A stretch of DNA of 6,089 nt from an archaeon. Its GTDB lineage: Archaea > Thermoproteota > Bathyarchaeia > TCS64. Under the pieces are notes generated by a model. That model worked only from the letters and a program-made list of their open reading frames with translations. It was not told the origin of the DNA and did no database searches. The position numbers were made by a program, and so were the translations under genes. The stretch spans positions 1 through 6,089 of the forward strand of contig JAHLLU010000131.1 of NCBI GenBank assembly GCA_020444005.1. The letters run 5' to 3'. Shown here piece by piece: positions 1 through 5,459 of this stretch. Position 1 is the stretch's first letter, and each line of letters begins with the position of its first letter.

Positions 1-577
1 CTATTATTCCCGGGGTTTTTTCCTTGAGTTTCTTTATCACTTTCTCCGGGTTTTCGCCCTTTTTTACCAGTTCGCTTCCACTGAAGAACGCGGTGTCCAG
101 ATAAGGCAATATCTCGGTTCGTGGATCGAATAACTGGTTGCTGAAGTCACAGCTTAGGATCGCGTTACTGGTTTCTCTGAGCTTCTTAACATGCTCTCTG
201 CCGAATCCCCAGACAGTGAAATGGATTAGATCATAGCCTGTAGGATCAGGTATCTTATTGTAGGGAAGTACAGCGTTTTCCTGAACGCCTTCAATATAAT
301 CATCGAATATCCTGTCTCCATCTCGGATGAGTATCTTTGTAACAGCGGTTAGCCCTTCTTCGACAATAATATGGTCTGTGCTCATTCCTATGCTCTTTAT
401 CTGGGATAACATATAATCGCCGTAATCATCTGTGCCTACGATTCCAACATAATCTGAATCAATATCAGGATAATTTCGTGCATACACCGCTACGTTCAAG
501 GCGTTTCCACCCGGAAACCTCTTACCAAGCTCAGTATAGTGGTCGATGCAGTTATCTCCTATCGCTAAGATCCGCAT
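1..577 (-). CDS. PfkB-family sugar kinase, fructoselysine 6-kinase (FrlD)-like, partial
   Basis: This is the N-terminal 192 codons of a ribokinase/PfkB-family kinase; the C-terminal part lies beyond the left edge. The ATG at 575-577 opens with MRILAIGDNCIDHY. A GG motif at residues 23-24 (PGGNALNVAVY) follows, then GTDDYG at 48-53 and a CDFSN segment near 143-147. These match the sugar-binding N-terminal half of the family. The GDNC opening, the GGNAxNVAVY motif and the DDYxEGV stretch near 92-98 resemble fructoselysine 6-kinase FrlD more than ribokinase or 2-keto-3-deoxygluconate kinase, judged from memory of FrlD. FrlD phosphorylates fructoselysine, an Amadori product, so that a deglycase can split it. 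The catalytic GAGD motif is expected in the missing part, so activity cannot be judged. The gene diverges from the nitroreductase gene across a 50-base spacer. The PfkB family is sure; the substrate is inferred. Confidence 0.85.
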   Translation of the reverse strand, partial: MRILAIGDNCIDHYTELGKRFPGGNALNVAVYARNYPDIDSDYVGIVGTDDYGDYMLSQIKSIGMSTDHIIVEEGLTAVTKILIRDGDRIFDDYIEGVQENAVLPYNKIPDPTGYDLIHFTVWGFGREHVKKLRETSNAILSCDFSNQLFDPRTEILPYLDTAFFSGSELVKKGENPEKVIKKLKEKTPGII

Positions 578-586
578 ATCAAACCT

Positions 587-618
587 ATGATTTATCATAT
601 CAGTTATTGTTAACAATA
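587..618. promoter_or_regulatory. Divergent spacer with two inverted repeats, candidate operator
   Basis: The 50-base spacer between the divergent kinase and nitroreductase genes holds two inverted repeats. One is ATGAT-TT-ATCAT at 587-598. The other is a perfect 14-base palindrome, TATTGTTAACAATA, at 605-618, ending 9 bases before the nitroreductase ATG. The A/T-rich stretch at 590-598 is also the best TATA-box candidate for the nitroreductase, 30-38 bases before its ATG. A protein bound to the palindrome would lie within reach of both promoters. The repeats are visible directly; operator function is inferred. Confidence 0.45.
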
Positions 619-627
619 TTGGTAAAG

Positions 628-1176
628 ATGGAACTAATTGACGCGATACGGGGACGCAGAAGCATCAGGGAATACAAGTCTGATCCTGTGCCCAAGGAGA
701 TTATCGAGGATATTTTGGAGGCTGGTAACTGGGCTCCAAGCGCCAAGAATGGTCATCAGTGGAGGTTTACGGTTATCACTGGCAAGGCTAAGGATGATTA
801 TAATATGATGTTCAGGGATCATCTGAACACATTCATAAAGAAACATGGACGCAAGGAGGCAGGTTCAGCGCCTTGGACCCTTGAGATAATGGAGGAGGCG
901 CCGGTAGTGGTTATTGTCTGGAACACCAATGAGAATGGTTGGATCACCGAGGAACATAGCGTGGCTGCTGCCATGCAGAACATCTGTCTACGGGCATATG
1001 ATCTCGGCTTAGGTAGTCTCTGGATAGGCGATGTTTTTTATGCCTATGACGAGACGCGAAAATACTTTGATAAGGAGTGGAAGCTCAGCGGGGCTATAAC
1101 TCTAGGCTATCCGGGTACAGAAGGCAAGATACCCAAGAAGAAAACTCTCGCAGAAGTAGCCGAGTTTCTCGAATAA
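628..1176 (+). CDS. Nitroreductase-family FMN oxidoreductase, copy 1
   Basis: This encodes a 182-residue member of the nitroreductase superfamily. These are small dimeric cytoplasmic flavoproteins that use FMN and NAD(P)H to reduce nitro groups, quinones, flavins or other substrates. The FMN-binding arginine motif RRSIREY is at residues 10-16 and APSAKNGHQWRF at 36-47. The usual NxQPW appears as NGHQW. The C-terminal flavin-contact segment GLGSLWIG is at 127-134, followed by LGYP at 159-162. The length is typical of the short archaeal and clostridial type. The frame is open 50 codons further upstream, but that stretch overlaps the divergent kinase gene and its promoter region and has no family similarity. 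The ATG at 628 places MELIDAI exactly where the next gene has MELSEAI. Substrate is not predictable. The downstream paralogue lies 37 bases away, probably cotranscribed. Confidence 0.93.
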   Translation: MELIDAIRGRRSIREYKSDPVPKEIIEDILEAGNWAPSAKNGHQWRFTVITGKAKDDYNMMFRDHLNTFIKKHGRKEAGSAPWTLEIMEEAPVVVIVWNTNENGWITEEHSVAAAMQNICLRAYDLGLGSLWIGDVFYAYDETRKYFDKEWKLSGAITLGYPGTEGKIPKKKTLAEVAEFLE

Positions 1177-1213
1177 CCTAAATCTTACCCTCCTCTCTAT
1201 TCTGGGATACAAT

Positions 1214-1771
1214 TTGGAGCTAAGCGAAGCAATACTAGGAAGACGCTCATGCCGCAGCTACAACCGCGAAAAAGAAGTTACTAAAGAACAGATACGCGAG
1301 ATGCTGGAGTACGGCATCTGGGCACCAAGCGGCACCAACAGCCAGCCATGGAGATTCACAGTCCTCATGGGAGAGAAAAAAGCCGAGTTCCTAGAGATAA
1401 TGAGAAAAAAGATAGAAGAAGTAAAGGACAACTTCACCGAGCAACAGCTAAACATCTACAATTGGAGTGCACTAAGCCTCGAAAAAGGATCAGCAGTGAT
1501 ACTAGTCTGGGATAATAAGAAGACTTGGACGAGCCCCCAGAGTATAGGAGCCTGTATTCAGACATTTATGCTAAAGGCACATGATATGGGCCTTGGAACC
1601 CTCTGGGTCGCGGCGGTTCACGTCGCAGCCGAGGAATTAGCAAAAATGTGCAACCGAGAAGGCATGGAGCTAATCGCGGGAGTAGGAGTAGGCTACCCAA
1701 GCGACAAGATGATCGGTAAGAAGGGGCCCCCAAGACTTTCTGTTGATGAGGTTGCAGAGTTCCTAGGTTAA
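1214..1771 (+). CDS. Nitroreductase-family FMN oxidoreductase, copy 2 (TTG start)
   Basis: This is a second 185-residue nitroreductase-family flavoprotein, paralogous to the upstream gene. It carries RRSCRSY at residues 10-16, the more canonical APSGTNSQPWRF at 37-48, GLGTLWVAA at 126-134 and VGYP at 159-162. The TTG at 1214-1216 is chosen because it aligns MELSEAILGRRS with MELIDAIRGRRS of copy 1, and there is no ATG or GTG in frame in the 37-base gap. No convincing ribosome binding site precedes it. The two copies agree in the flavin-binding motifs but differ widely in the middle (residues about 52-100), where substrate specificity usually lies. This points to an old duplication and different substrates, or to a heterodimer; both are inferences. 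It ends 56 bases before the likely trpB2 start. Confidence 0.92.
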   Translation: MELSEAILGRRSCRSYNREKEVTKEQIREMLEYGIWAPSGTNSQPWRFTVLMGEKKAEFLEIMRKKIEEVKDNFTEQQLNIYNWSALSLEKGSAVILVWDNKKTWTSPQSIGACIQTFMLKAHDMGLGTLWVAAVHVAAEELAKMCNREGMELIAGVGVGYPSDKMIGKKGPPRLSVDEVAEFLG

Positions 1772-1802
1772 CTCTTTTCTGGTTAACAATTCTTTTAACA
1801 AT
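1766..1802 (+). repeat. Three short TTAAC repeats before trpB2
   Basis: GGTTAAC occurs at 1766-1772, overlapping the nitroreductase stop, and again at 1781-1787. TTAACAAT occurs at 1783-1790 and 1795-1802, 12 bases apart. GTTAACAAT at 1782-1790 matches 609-617 in the palindrome before the first nitroreductase, and TTAACAATAT at 1795-1804 matches 610-619. The stretch is T-rich and could also help terminate the nitroreductase transcript. Function as a regulator site is inferred. Confidence 0.4.
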
Positions 1803-1804
1803 AT
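1794..1804 (+). promoter_or_regulatory. Candidate archaeal TATA box for trpB2
   Basis: TTTAACAATAT is centred about 29 bases before the ATG at 1828. That spacing would put transcription start at or just before the ATG and give a leaderless message. This supports 1828 as the ancestral trpB2 start. The box overlaps the second TTAACAAT element, so a regulator bound there would compete with TBP. Confidence 0.4.
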
Positions 1805-1833
1805 ACTGCTCCTGTCTGGTACCTAGCATGACT

Positions 1834-1839
1834 AGGAGG
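1834..1839 (+). promoter_or_regulatory. AGGAGG, Shine-Dalgarno-like
   Basis: This perfect AGGAGG lies 9 bases before a GTG at 1849-1851. That GTG is in the frame of the ATG at 1828, not the trpB2 frame, and the frame stops at TAA 1882-1884. The spacing suits ribosome binding, but no trpB2-frame start codon sits at a suitable distance. It may be chance, or a remnant of the original translation start before a base was lost. Confidence 0.25.
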
Positions 1840-3230
1840 CACAGAAGCGTGTATCAATTGGACTGGAAAGAACTATCCTCTTAAACGAGGACCAAATACC
1901 CAAGAAATGGATTTCTATAACACCAAGCCTTCCAGCGCCCCCGTATCCGTTAATCGACCCATCAAGTGGTGAGTCAGTTGACCCAGCGGCGCTTGAAGCA
2001 ATATTCGGAAAAGAACTACTCAGACAAGAAGTATCCCCGAAGCCCACCATAGACATCCCGCAAGAGATCAGAGAAGCATACCTGCTTTGGAGACCAACTC
2101 CACTCATCAGAGCGACAAGGCTAGAGAAGTATCTCAAGACCCCGGCGAAGCTCTACTACAAGTACGAGGGAGTAAGCCCAACAGGCAGCCATAAACCAAA
2201 CACAGCCATAGCCCAAGCATACTACAATATGCGGGAAGGCATCGAGAAACTCACCACAGAGACCGGTGCAGGTCAATGGGGCAGTAGCCTCGCATTCGCC
2301 GGGTCACTGTTTGACTTGGAAATCGAGGTCTACATGGTCAGGGTAAGCTACGAGCAAAAACCCTACAGGAAAACCATGATGAAGCTCTACGGAGCTGACG
2401 TGGTACCGAGCCCCAGCACACGGACAGAGGTAGGCAAACGAATCAGGGAAAAGTTCCCCGATACCAGTGGAAGTCTCGGTATCGCTATCAGCGAAGCCGT
2501 AGAACGATGCCTGAGTCTGGAGAACACCAAGTATTCTCTTGGCAGCGTACTGAACCACGTGTTACTACATCAATCGGTGACTGGACAGGAAACCATGGAG
2601 CAGTTAAACAGCGTTGACGAGTACCCTGATACGGTCATAGGGTGTGTGGGAGGAGGAAGCAACTTCGCTGGACTCGCCTACCCCTATATTGTGGACCAAA
2701 AGAAACGACCACCAAAGAAAACCGAGTTCATCGCGGTAGAGTCAACGGCTTGCCCCAGCATCAGCCGAGGAGAATATCTCTATGACCACGGTGACACTGG
2801 GAGGATAACACCGTTAATGAAGATGTTCACGGTGGGACATGAGTTCGTCCCCGACCCCATCCACGCCGGTGGACTACGGTATCATGGGATGGCTCCAAGC
2901 CTCAGCATGCTCATCAAACACGGACTCGTGCAACCCAGAGCCTACAATCAAGTAGAAGCCTTAGACGCAGCCGTAATCTTTGTACAACAGGAAGGAATCA
3001 TTCCTGCGCCTGAGACGGCTCACGCTATCAAGGCGATGATTGACGAGGCGCTGCGTTGTAAGGAGACGGGTAAGGCGAAGACTGTGGTTATTTTGATGAG
3101 TGGGCATGGATTCTTTGATATGAGTGCCTATGAGGCGCATCTGAAGGGAGAGTTAAAGCCTTTCGAGTTGCCACAGGCAAGAATAGATAAGACCGTGGGG
3201 AGCCTCAAGGGGCTTTACCCTTACGCCTAG
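1836..3230 (+). CDS. trpB2: Tryptophan synthase beta chain, TrpB2 type, start disrupted
   Basis: This PLP enzyme makes tryptophan from L-serine and indole. Counting from 1836, the PLP lysine is K120 in GSHKPNTA, the catalytic glutamate is E142 in TETGAGQWG, the phosphate-binding loop GGGSN is at 272-276, HAGGLRYHG starts at 343 and SGHG at 422. KYEGVSPTGSHK and the long N-terminal part (QIPKKW at about 21-26) mark the TrpB2 subgroup, which usually acts without tight TrpA coupling. About 460 residues is normal. The frame is bounded by TAG at 1833-1835 and has no ATG, GTG or TTG before 2229. A start at 2229 would remove the PLP lysine. The best start, ATG 1828 behind a TATA-like box, is one frame off, so one base seems missing near 1831-1850. 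No trpA or other trp gene adjoins, which suggests indole salvage. The stop overlaps that of the convergent HD gene. Confidence 0.9.
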   Translation, partial: EAQKRVSIGLERTILLNEDQIPKKWISITPSLPAPPYPLIDPSSGESVDPAALEAIFGKELLRQEVSPKPTIDIPQEIREAYLLWRPTPLIRATRLEKYLKTPAKLYYKYEGVSPTGSHKPNTAIAQAYYNMREGIEKLTTETGAGQWGSSLAFAGSLFDLEIEVYMVRVSYEQKPYRKTMMKLYGADVVPSPSTRTEVGKRIREKFPDTSGSLGIAISEAVERCLSLENTKYSLGSVLNHVLLHQSVTGQETMEQLNSVDEYPDTVIGCVGGGSNFAGLAYPYIVDQKKRPPKKTEFIAVESTACPSISRGEYLYDHGDTGRITPLMKMFTVGHEFVPDPIHAGGLRYHGMAPSLSMLIKHGLVQPRAYNQVEALDAAVIFVQQEGIIPAPETAHAIKAMIDEALRCKETGKAKTVVILMSGHGFFDMSAYEAHLKGELKPFELPQARIDKTVGSLKGLYPYA

Positions 3231-3751
3231 TTTCTCTCCTTTATCTTTTCCACTATTTTTTTCATACTAGGCGATACCATCGCGTGGTAGAAGCGGTGTA
3301 ATTCAGCGTCTGGGTCTGTTTGTTTGTATTCTGATGCTTGGAATATCATCTCGATCTTATCAGCGTCATGCACCAGTATTGACTCAGGGGTTTCATTAGC
3401 CTGATACTCTTGCCATATTCCCCAATATTGATCTCTAAGGGATTCAGGTAGAACACCAAGAATCTCTTTCATTGCTTGGTCCTCAAGCTCAGCGTGGTTA
3501 TCCTGCTTCTGCATCGGTGTAATATCACCAGTCTCGGCTTCAGCTAGATCATGCAGTAAAGCCATACGTAGTACCTTCAAGGAATCAAGACCGAGGCTAT
3601 CACTGAGAACCATTGCTGCAACTGCGGTACGATAGGAATGATCAGCCACTGATTCAGGGTCTTTTACACCTGAGTCTATCCATCCTGTTCTGGGTATAGT
3701 TTTGAGTTTTCCAGCACTGGATAGAAAATCTAGCAAAGCCTTGGGTTCCAT
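3227..3751 (-). CDS. HD-domain phosphohydrolase, HDDC2/YfbR-like 5'-deoxynucleotidase
   Basis: This encodes a 174-residue all-helical HD-superfamily metal-dependent phosphohydrolase. From the ATG at 3749-3751, the key residues are R21 and W24 in PRTGW, H38 in VADHSYR, the H67-D68 pair in ALLHDLAEAETGD with E71 and D76, and D129/D131 in HDADKIEM. This set matches the metal and nucleotide ligands of E. coli YfbR, a dNMP 5'-nucleotidase, and the order and spacing fit archaeal and eukaryotic HDDC2 proteins. It probably dephosphorylates deoxynucleoside monophosphates in the cytoplasm. A TTG two codons upstream (3757) is possible, but the ATG fits the usual MxxxLLDFL opening. It lies 30 bases after the DUF362 stop on the same strand, so cotranscription is likely. 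Its stop codon shares CTAG with the convergent trpB2 stop. The family is sure; the exact substrate is inferred. Confidence 0.9.
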   Translation of the reverse strand: MEPKALLDFLSSAGKLKTIPRTGWIDSGVKDPESVADHSYRTAVAAMVLSDSLGLDSLKVLRMALLHDLAEAETGDITPMQKQDNHAELEDQAMKEILGVLPESLRDQYWGIWQEYQANETPESILVHDADKIEMIFQASEYKQTDPDAELHRFYHAMVSPSMKKIVEKIKERN

Positions 3752-3781
3752 AACCAAAGTATAGAGGGGATAGGATTTAGG

Positions 3782-4933
3782 CTACTCGATCCCGCATATC
3801 TCGCGGATAGCCTTCATCATATGATCATTGTTCGGAGGACAACCCACAACATAACAGCCTTTCTCAGCGTTATGCGCCTGACAAGCACCCATTATCAAAG
3901 GCTTGGAGGTGAGCCCCTCTGGTACCTCAGCGTTGCTTCCAACAACGATAACAAGGTCCCTTATCTCGCCCATCTTCTTCATCTGCTCGATATCATAAAA
4001 GACGCTGTGAATGGTGCCGTGACACGCGCTACACGCCCCATCAGTGATAACCGTAACGCCTTCCGCGAAATCTGTGCCGGAGGGAGCCCGTTCAAACTTA
4101 TACGTGTATGACGCAATTGGCTCACCCACTACCTCAACTGGTTCTGATAGGTCTATTACCCCTGCGTTATCAGCCTCCATAAGATAATCTAGTTCCTCCG
4201 CCTCAAATCCCATAATTCTCGAGGCAACGCGGTCCAGTGCATAGACGTCTTTGCTTGCTATCACTGTGTTTAGTTCGACTTTTGGACCGAAGCTTGGCCC
4301 CAGTCCCTCCATGGCTACTATGGCGTCAAGCACAGTAAGGTCAATGGGCACAGCCTTGTTCAGGTCAATTATGCCTTTTACTACGCCGATCTTGTGGAAA
4401 TTACGCTTCATATACTTGGGCAAGACGCCCTTGAGATTCTTCACACCCAATGTTACTTTGAGCTGGTCATGAGTCTTCATAACAGGAACATTGATCCTGA
4501 CATCAACGTCCATGAAAGCCTCAGAAACCTCAACAGGGTCAACAAGTAAAGCATCCGGGACCGCTACCTTAACCACAGGACTCTTATCGACGTCAACAAC
4601 CTCTGCCCCATACTTATCAGCAAGATCAATGTATCCGCTGAGCTTCAACGCCTTACTGGTCTCGGTGAAGTACCCTGCACCCTCAACTATCAATATTTTA
4701 CCGGCACCAGCCTCCTGACATAATCTGATAAGAGCCTCTACTACGCGTTTATCAGTGGTTACCCCGGGACCAGATAACTCACCAGTCACAACATTAGGCT
4801 TCAAGGCAACCTTGTCACCCTCTTTGACTATGGATTTTATGCCACCCAGATGGTCAACAGCCTTCTTGACCATGGTGTATACGTCTTGGTCTGATGGCTT
4901 TGTCTTACTCCTGATTACTGCGACTCTACTCAA
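3782..4933 (-). CDS. DUF362 domain protein with cysteine-rich C-terminal tail
   Basis: This 383-residue cytoplasmic protein has no signal peptide or membrane segment. The DUF362 domain covers about residues 1-280, with KVALKPNVV at 41-49, PVMKTHDQLKVTLGVKNLKG at 150-169 and VLDAIVAMEGLGPSFG at 201-216. DUF362 proteins have no settled general function; many carry ferredoxin-like 4Fe-4S modules. Here the tail is not a typical CxxCxxCxxxC ferredoxin. It has C301-S-A-C304-H, C351, C360, C365 and C380, enough ligands for an Fe-S cluster or zinc. The TTG at 4931-4933 is chosen because it gives MSRVAVIRS, the normal opening, and no upstream ATG is in frame. A TATA-like box 27-34 bases before the TTG suggests a leaderless message. 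The gene is first in a probable operon with the HD phosphohydrolase and diverges from the TsaA-like gene across about 80 bases. Metal binding is inferred. Confidence 0.88.
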   Translation of the reverse strand: MSRVAVIRSKTKPSDQDVYTMVKKAVDHLGGIKSIVKEGDKVALKPNVVTGELSGPGVTTDKRVVEALIRLCQEAGAGKILIVEGAGYFTETSKALKLSGYIDLADKYGAEVVDVDKSPVVKVAVPDALLVDPVEVSEAFMDVDVRINVPVMKTHDQLKVTLGVKNLKGVLPKYMKRNFHKIGVVKGIIDLNKAVPIDLTVLDAIVAMEGLGPSFGPKVELNTVIASKDVYALDRVASRIMGFEAEELDYLMEADNAGVIDLSEPVEVVGEPIASYTYKFERAPSGTDFAEGVTVITDGACSACHGTIHSVFYDIEQMKKMGEIRDLVIVVGSNAEVPEGLTSKPLIMGACQAHNAEKGCYVVGCPPNNDHMMKAIREICGIE

Positions 4934-4960
4934 CTTGATCCTGTATAAGTTCTCAGAGAG

Positions 4961-4968
4961 ATAATTAA
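4961..4968 (-). promoter_or_regulatory. Candidate TATA box for the DUF362 gene
   Basis: On the minus strand this reads TTAATTAT. It ends 27 bases before the TTG start at 4933, the spacing expected for an archaeal TATA box driving a leaderless transcript. Next to it, at 4973-4988, is a small inverted repeat (ATGGG, 6-base spacer, CCCAT) midway between the two divergent starts. Confidence 0.4.
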
Positions 4969-4986
4969 CATCATGGGGATAAGCCC

Positions 4987-4993
4987 ATAAACA
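4987..4993 (+). promoter_or_regulatory. Weak TATA-like box for the TsaA/TrmO-like gene
   Basis: ATAAACA is centred 24 bases before the ATG at 5014 and is the best plus-strand candidate in this spacer. AGGA at 4995-4998 lies 9 bases before the alternative GTG start at 5008. The two signals favour different starts, so neither is decisive. Confidence 0.2.
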
Positions 4994-5013
4994 AAGGACG
5001 TTATAATGTGAAT

Positions 5014-5385
5014 ATGGAGAAGGGAGAAGTCAGATTCATCGGCAAGGTAACAAAGGTAGAAGACGATATATCAACCATCGAGATCAAGCCAGAGTACTGC
5101 GAAGGACTAGACAGACTCGACATGTACAAAGAGATCAAGGTACTCTACTGGTTCCACCTCAGAGATAACGAGAAACATAGAACCGTCCTAACAGTTATCC
5201 CTAGACGCCATGGTGAAACAGAGGAAAGAGGCGTATTTGCGTCGGGCAGTCCATCAAGACCTAACCCTATTGGGCTAACGGTAGTTGAACTTCTCTCCAT
5301 AGAAGGCTGCACATTAACAGTCAGGGGCTTGGATGCTTTCGAGGACTCACCTATTGTTGATCTTAAGCCCAGTCCCCACGTTTAG
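5014..5385 (+). CDS. TsaA/TrmO-like (UPF0066) tRNA methyltransferase family protein
   Basis: This 123-residue single-domain protein belongs to the TsaA-like family. E. coli TrmO, a member, uses S-adenosylmethionine to N6-methylate threonylcarbamoyladenosine 37 in tRNA. The motifs are FIGKV at residues 8-12, KVLYWFH at 42-48, RGVFASGSPSRPNPIGLTVVEL at 72-93 and RGLDAFEDSPIVDLKP at 104-119. The signature RPNPIGL is intact, but the usual RSP before it is GSP here, so an otherwise common arginine is a glycine. The protein ends four residues after DLKP, slightly shorter than many relatives. It lacks the C-terminal domain of bacterial TrmO, as is usual for archaeal forms. The ATG at 5014 is preferred; a GTG at 5008 (adding MN, preceded by AGGA) is equally possible. 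Family membership is sure; tRNA methylation is inferred from homology. Confidence 0.88.
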   Translation: MEKGEVRFIGKVTKVEDDISTIEIKPEYCEGLDRLDMYKEIKVLYWFHLRDNEKHRTVLTVIPRRHGETEERGVFASGSPSRPNPIGLTVVELLSIEGCTLTVRGLDAFEDSPIVDLKPSPHV

Positions 5386-5417
5386 TGCACCGGTTACTCA
5401 AGTTTCTCTACATAGAG

Positions 5418-5427
5418 TTTTATTTAT
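5418..5427 (+). promoter_or_regulatory. Candidate archaeal TATA box for folC
   Basis: TTTTATTTAT lies in the 74-base gap between the TsaA-like stop and the folC ATG, centred about 37 bases before the ATG. Transcription would start near 5449 with a leader of about 10 bases. This is the best TATA-like match in the window and suggests folC has its own promoter. The T-rich run may also end the upstream transcript. Confidence 0.5.
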
Positions 5428-5459
5428 CCCGACTACTGATAGCCCCTGATCGTGGGACC

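Noticed and set aside
478..627. A 50-codon upstream extension of the first nitroreductase
   Set aside because: It overlaps the 5' end of the divergent kinase gene and the promoter spacer, shows no family similarity, and the ATG at 628 aligns with the start of the paralogue.
1177..1213. Pyrimidine-rich gap between the nitroreductases as a terminator or promoter
   Set aside because: There is no hairpin, long T-run or TATA-like box; the gap is more consistent with a cotranscribed pair.
1566..1829. An 87-codon open frame on the minus strand
   Set aside because: It lies antisense to the C-terminal half of the second nitroreductase and the trpB2 promoter, and has a low-complexity Leu/Arg/Pro composition.
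1833..1835. TAG read as pyrrolysine to extend trpB2 upstream
   Set aside because: Upstream of this TAG the frame meets another TAG at 1824-1826 after two codons and has no start codon, so recoding it does not solve the start.
1832..2137. A 101-codon open frame on the minus strand
   Set aside because: The plus strand here encodes clear TrpB2 sequence; the minus-strand translation resembles no known protein and is a shadow.
4016..4033. CxxCH (residues 301-305 of the DUF362 protein) as a c-type haem site
   Set aside because: The protein has no signal peptide or membrane anchor, and c-type haem is attached outside the cytoplasm; metal or Fe-S binding is more likely.
4251..4964. Three plus-strand open frames of 69-75 codons
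   Set aside because: All lie antisense to the DUF362 gene, are rich in Ser/Thr/Pro as expected for shadows, and match no family.
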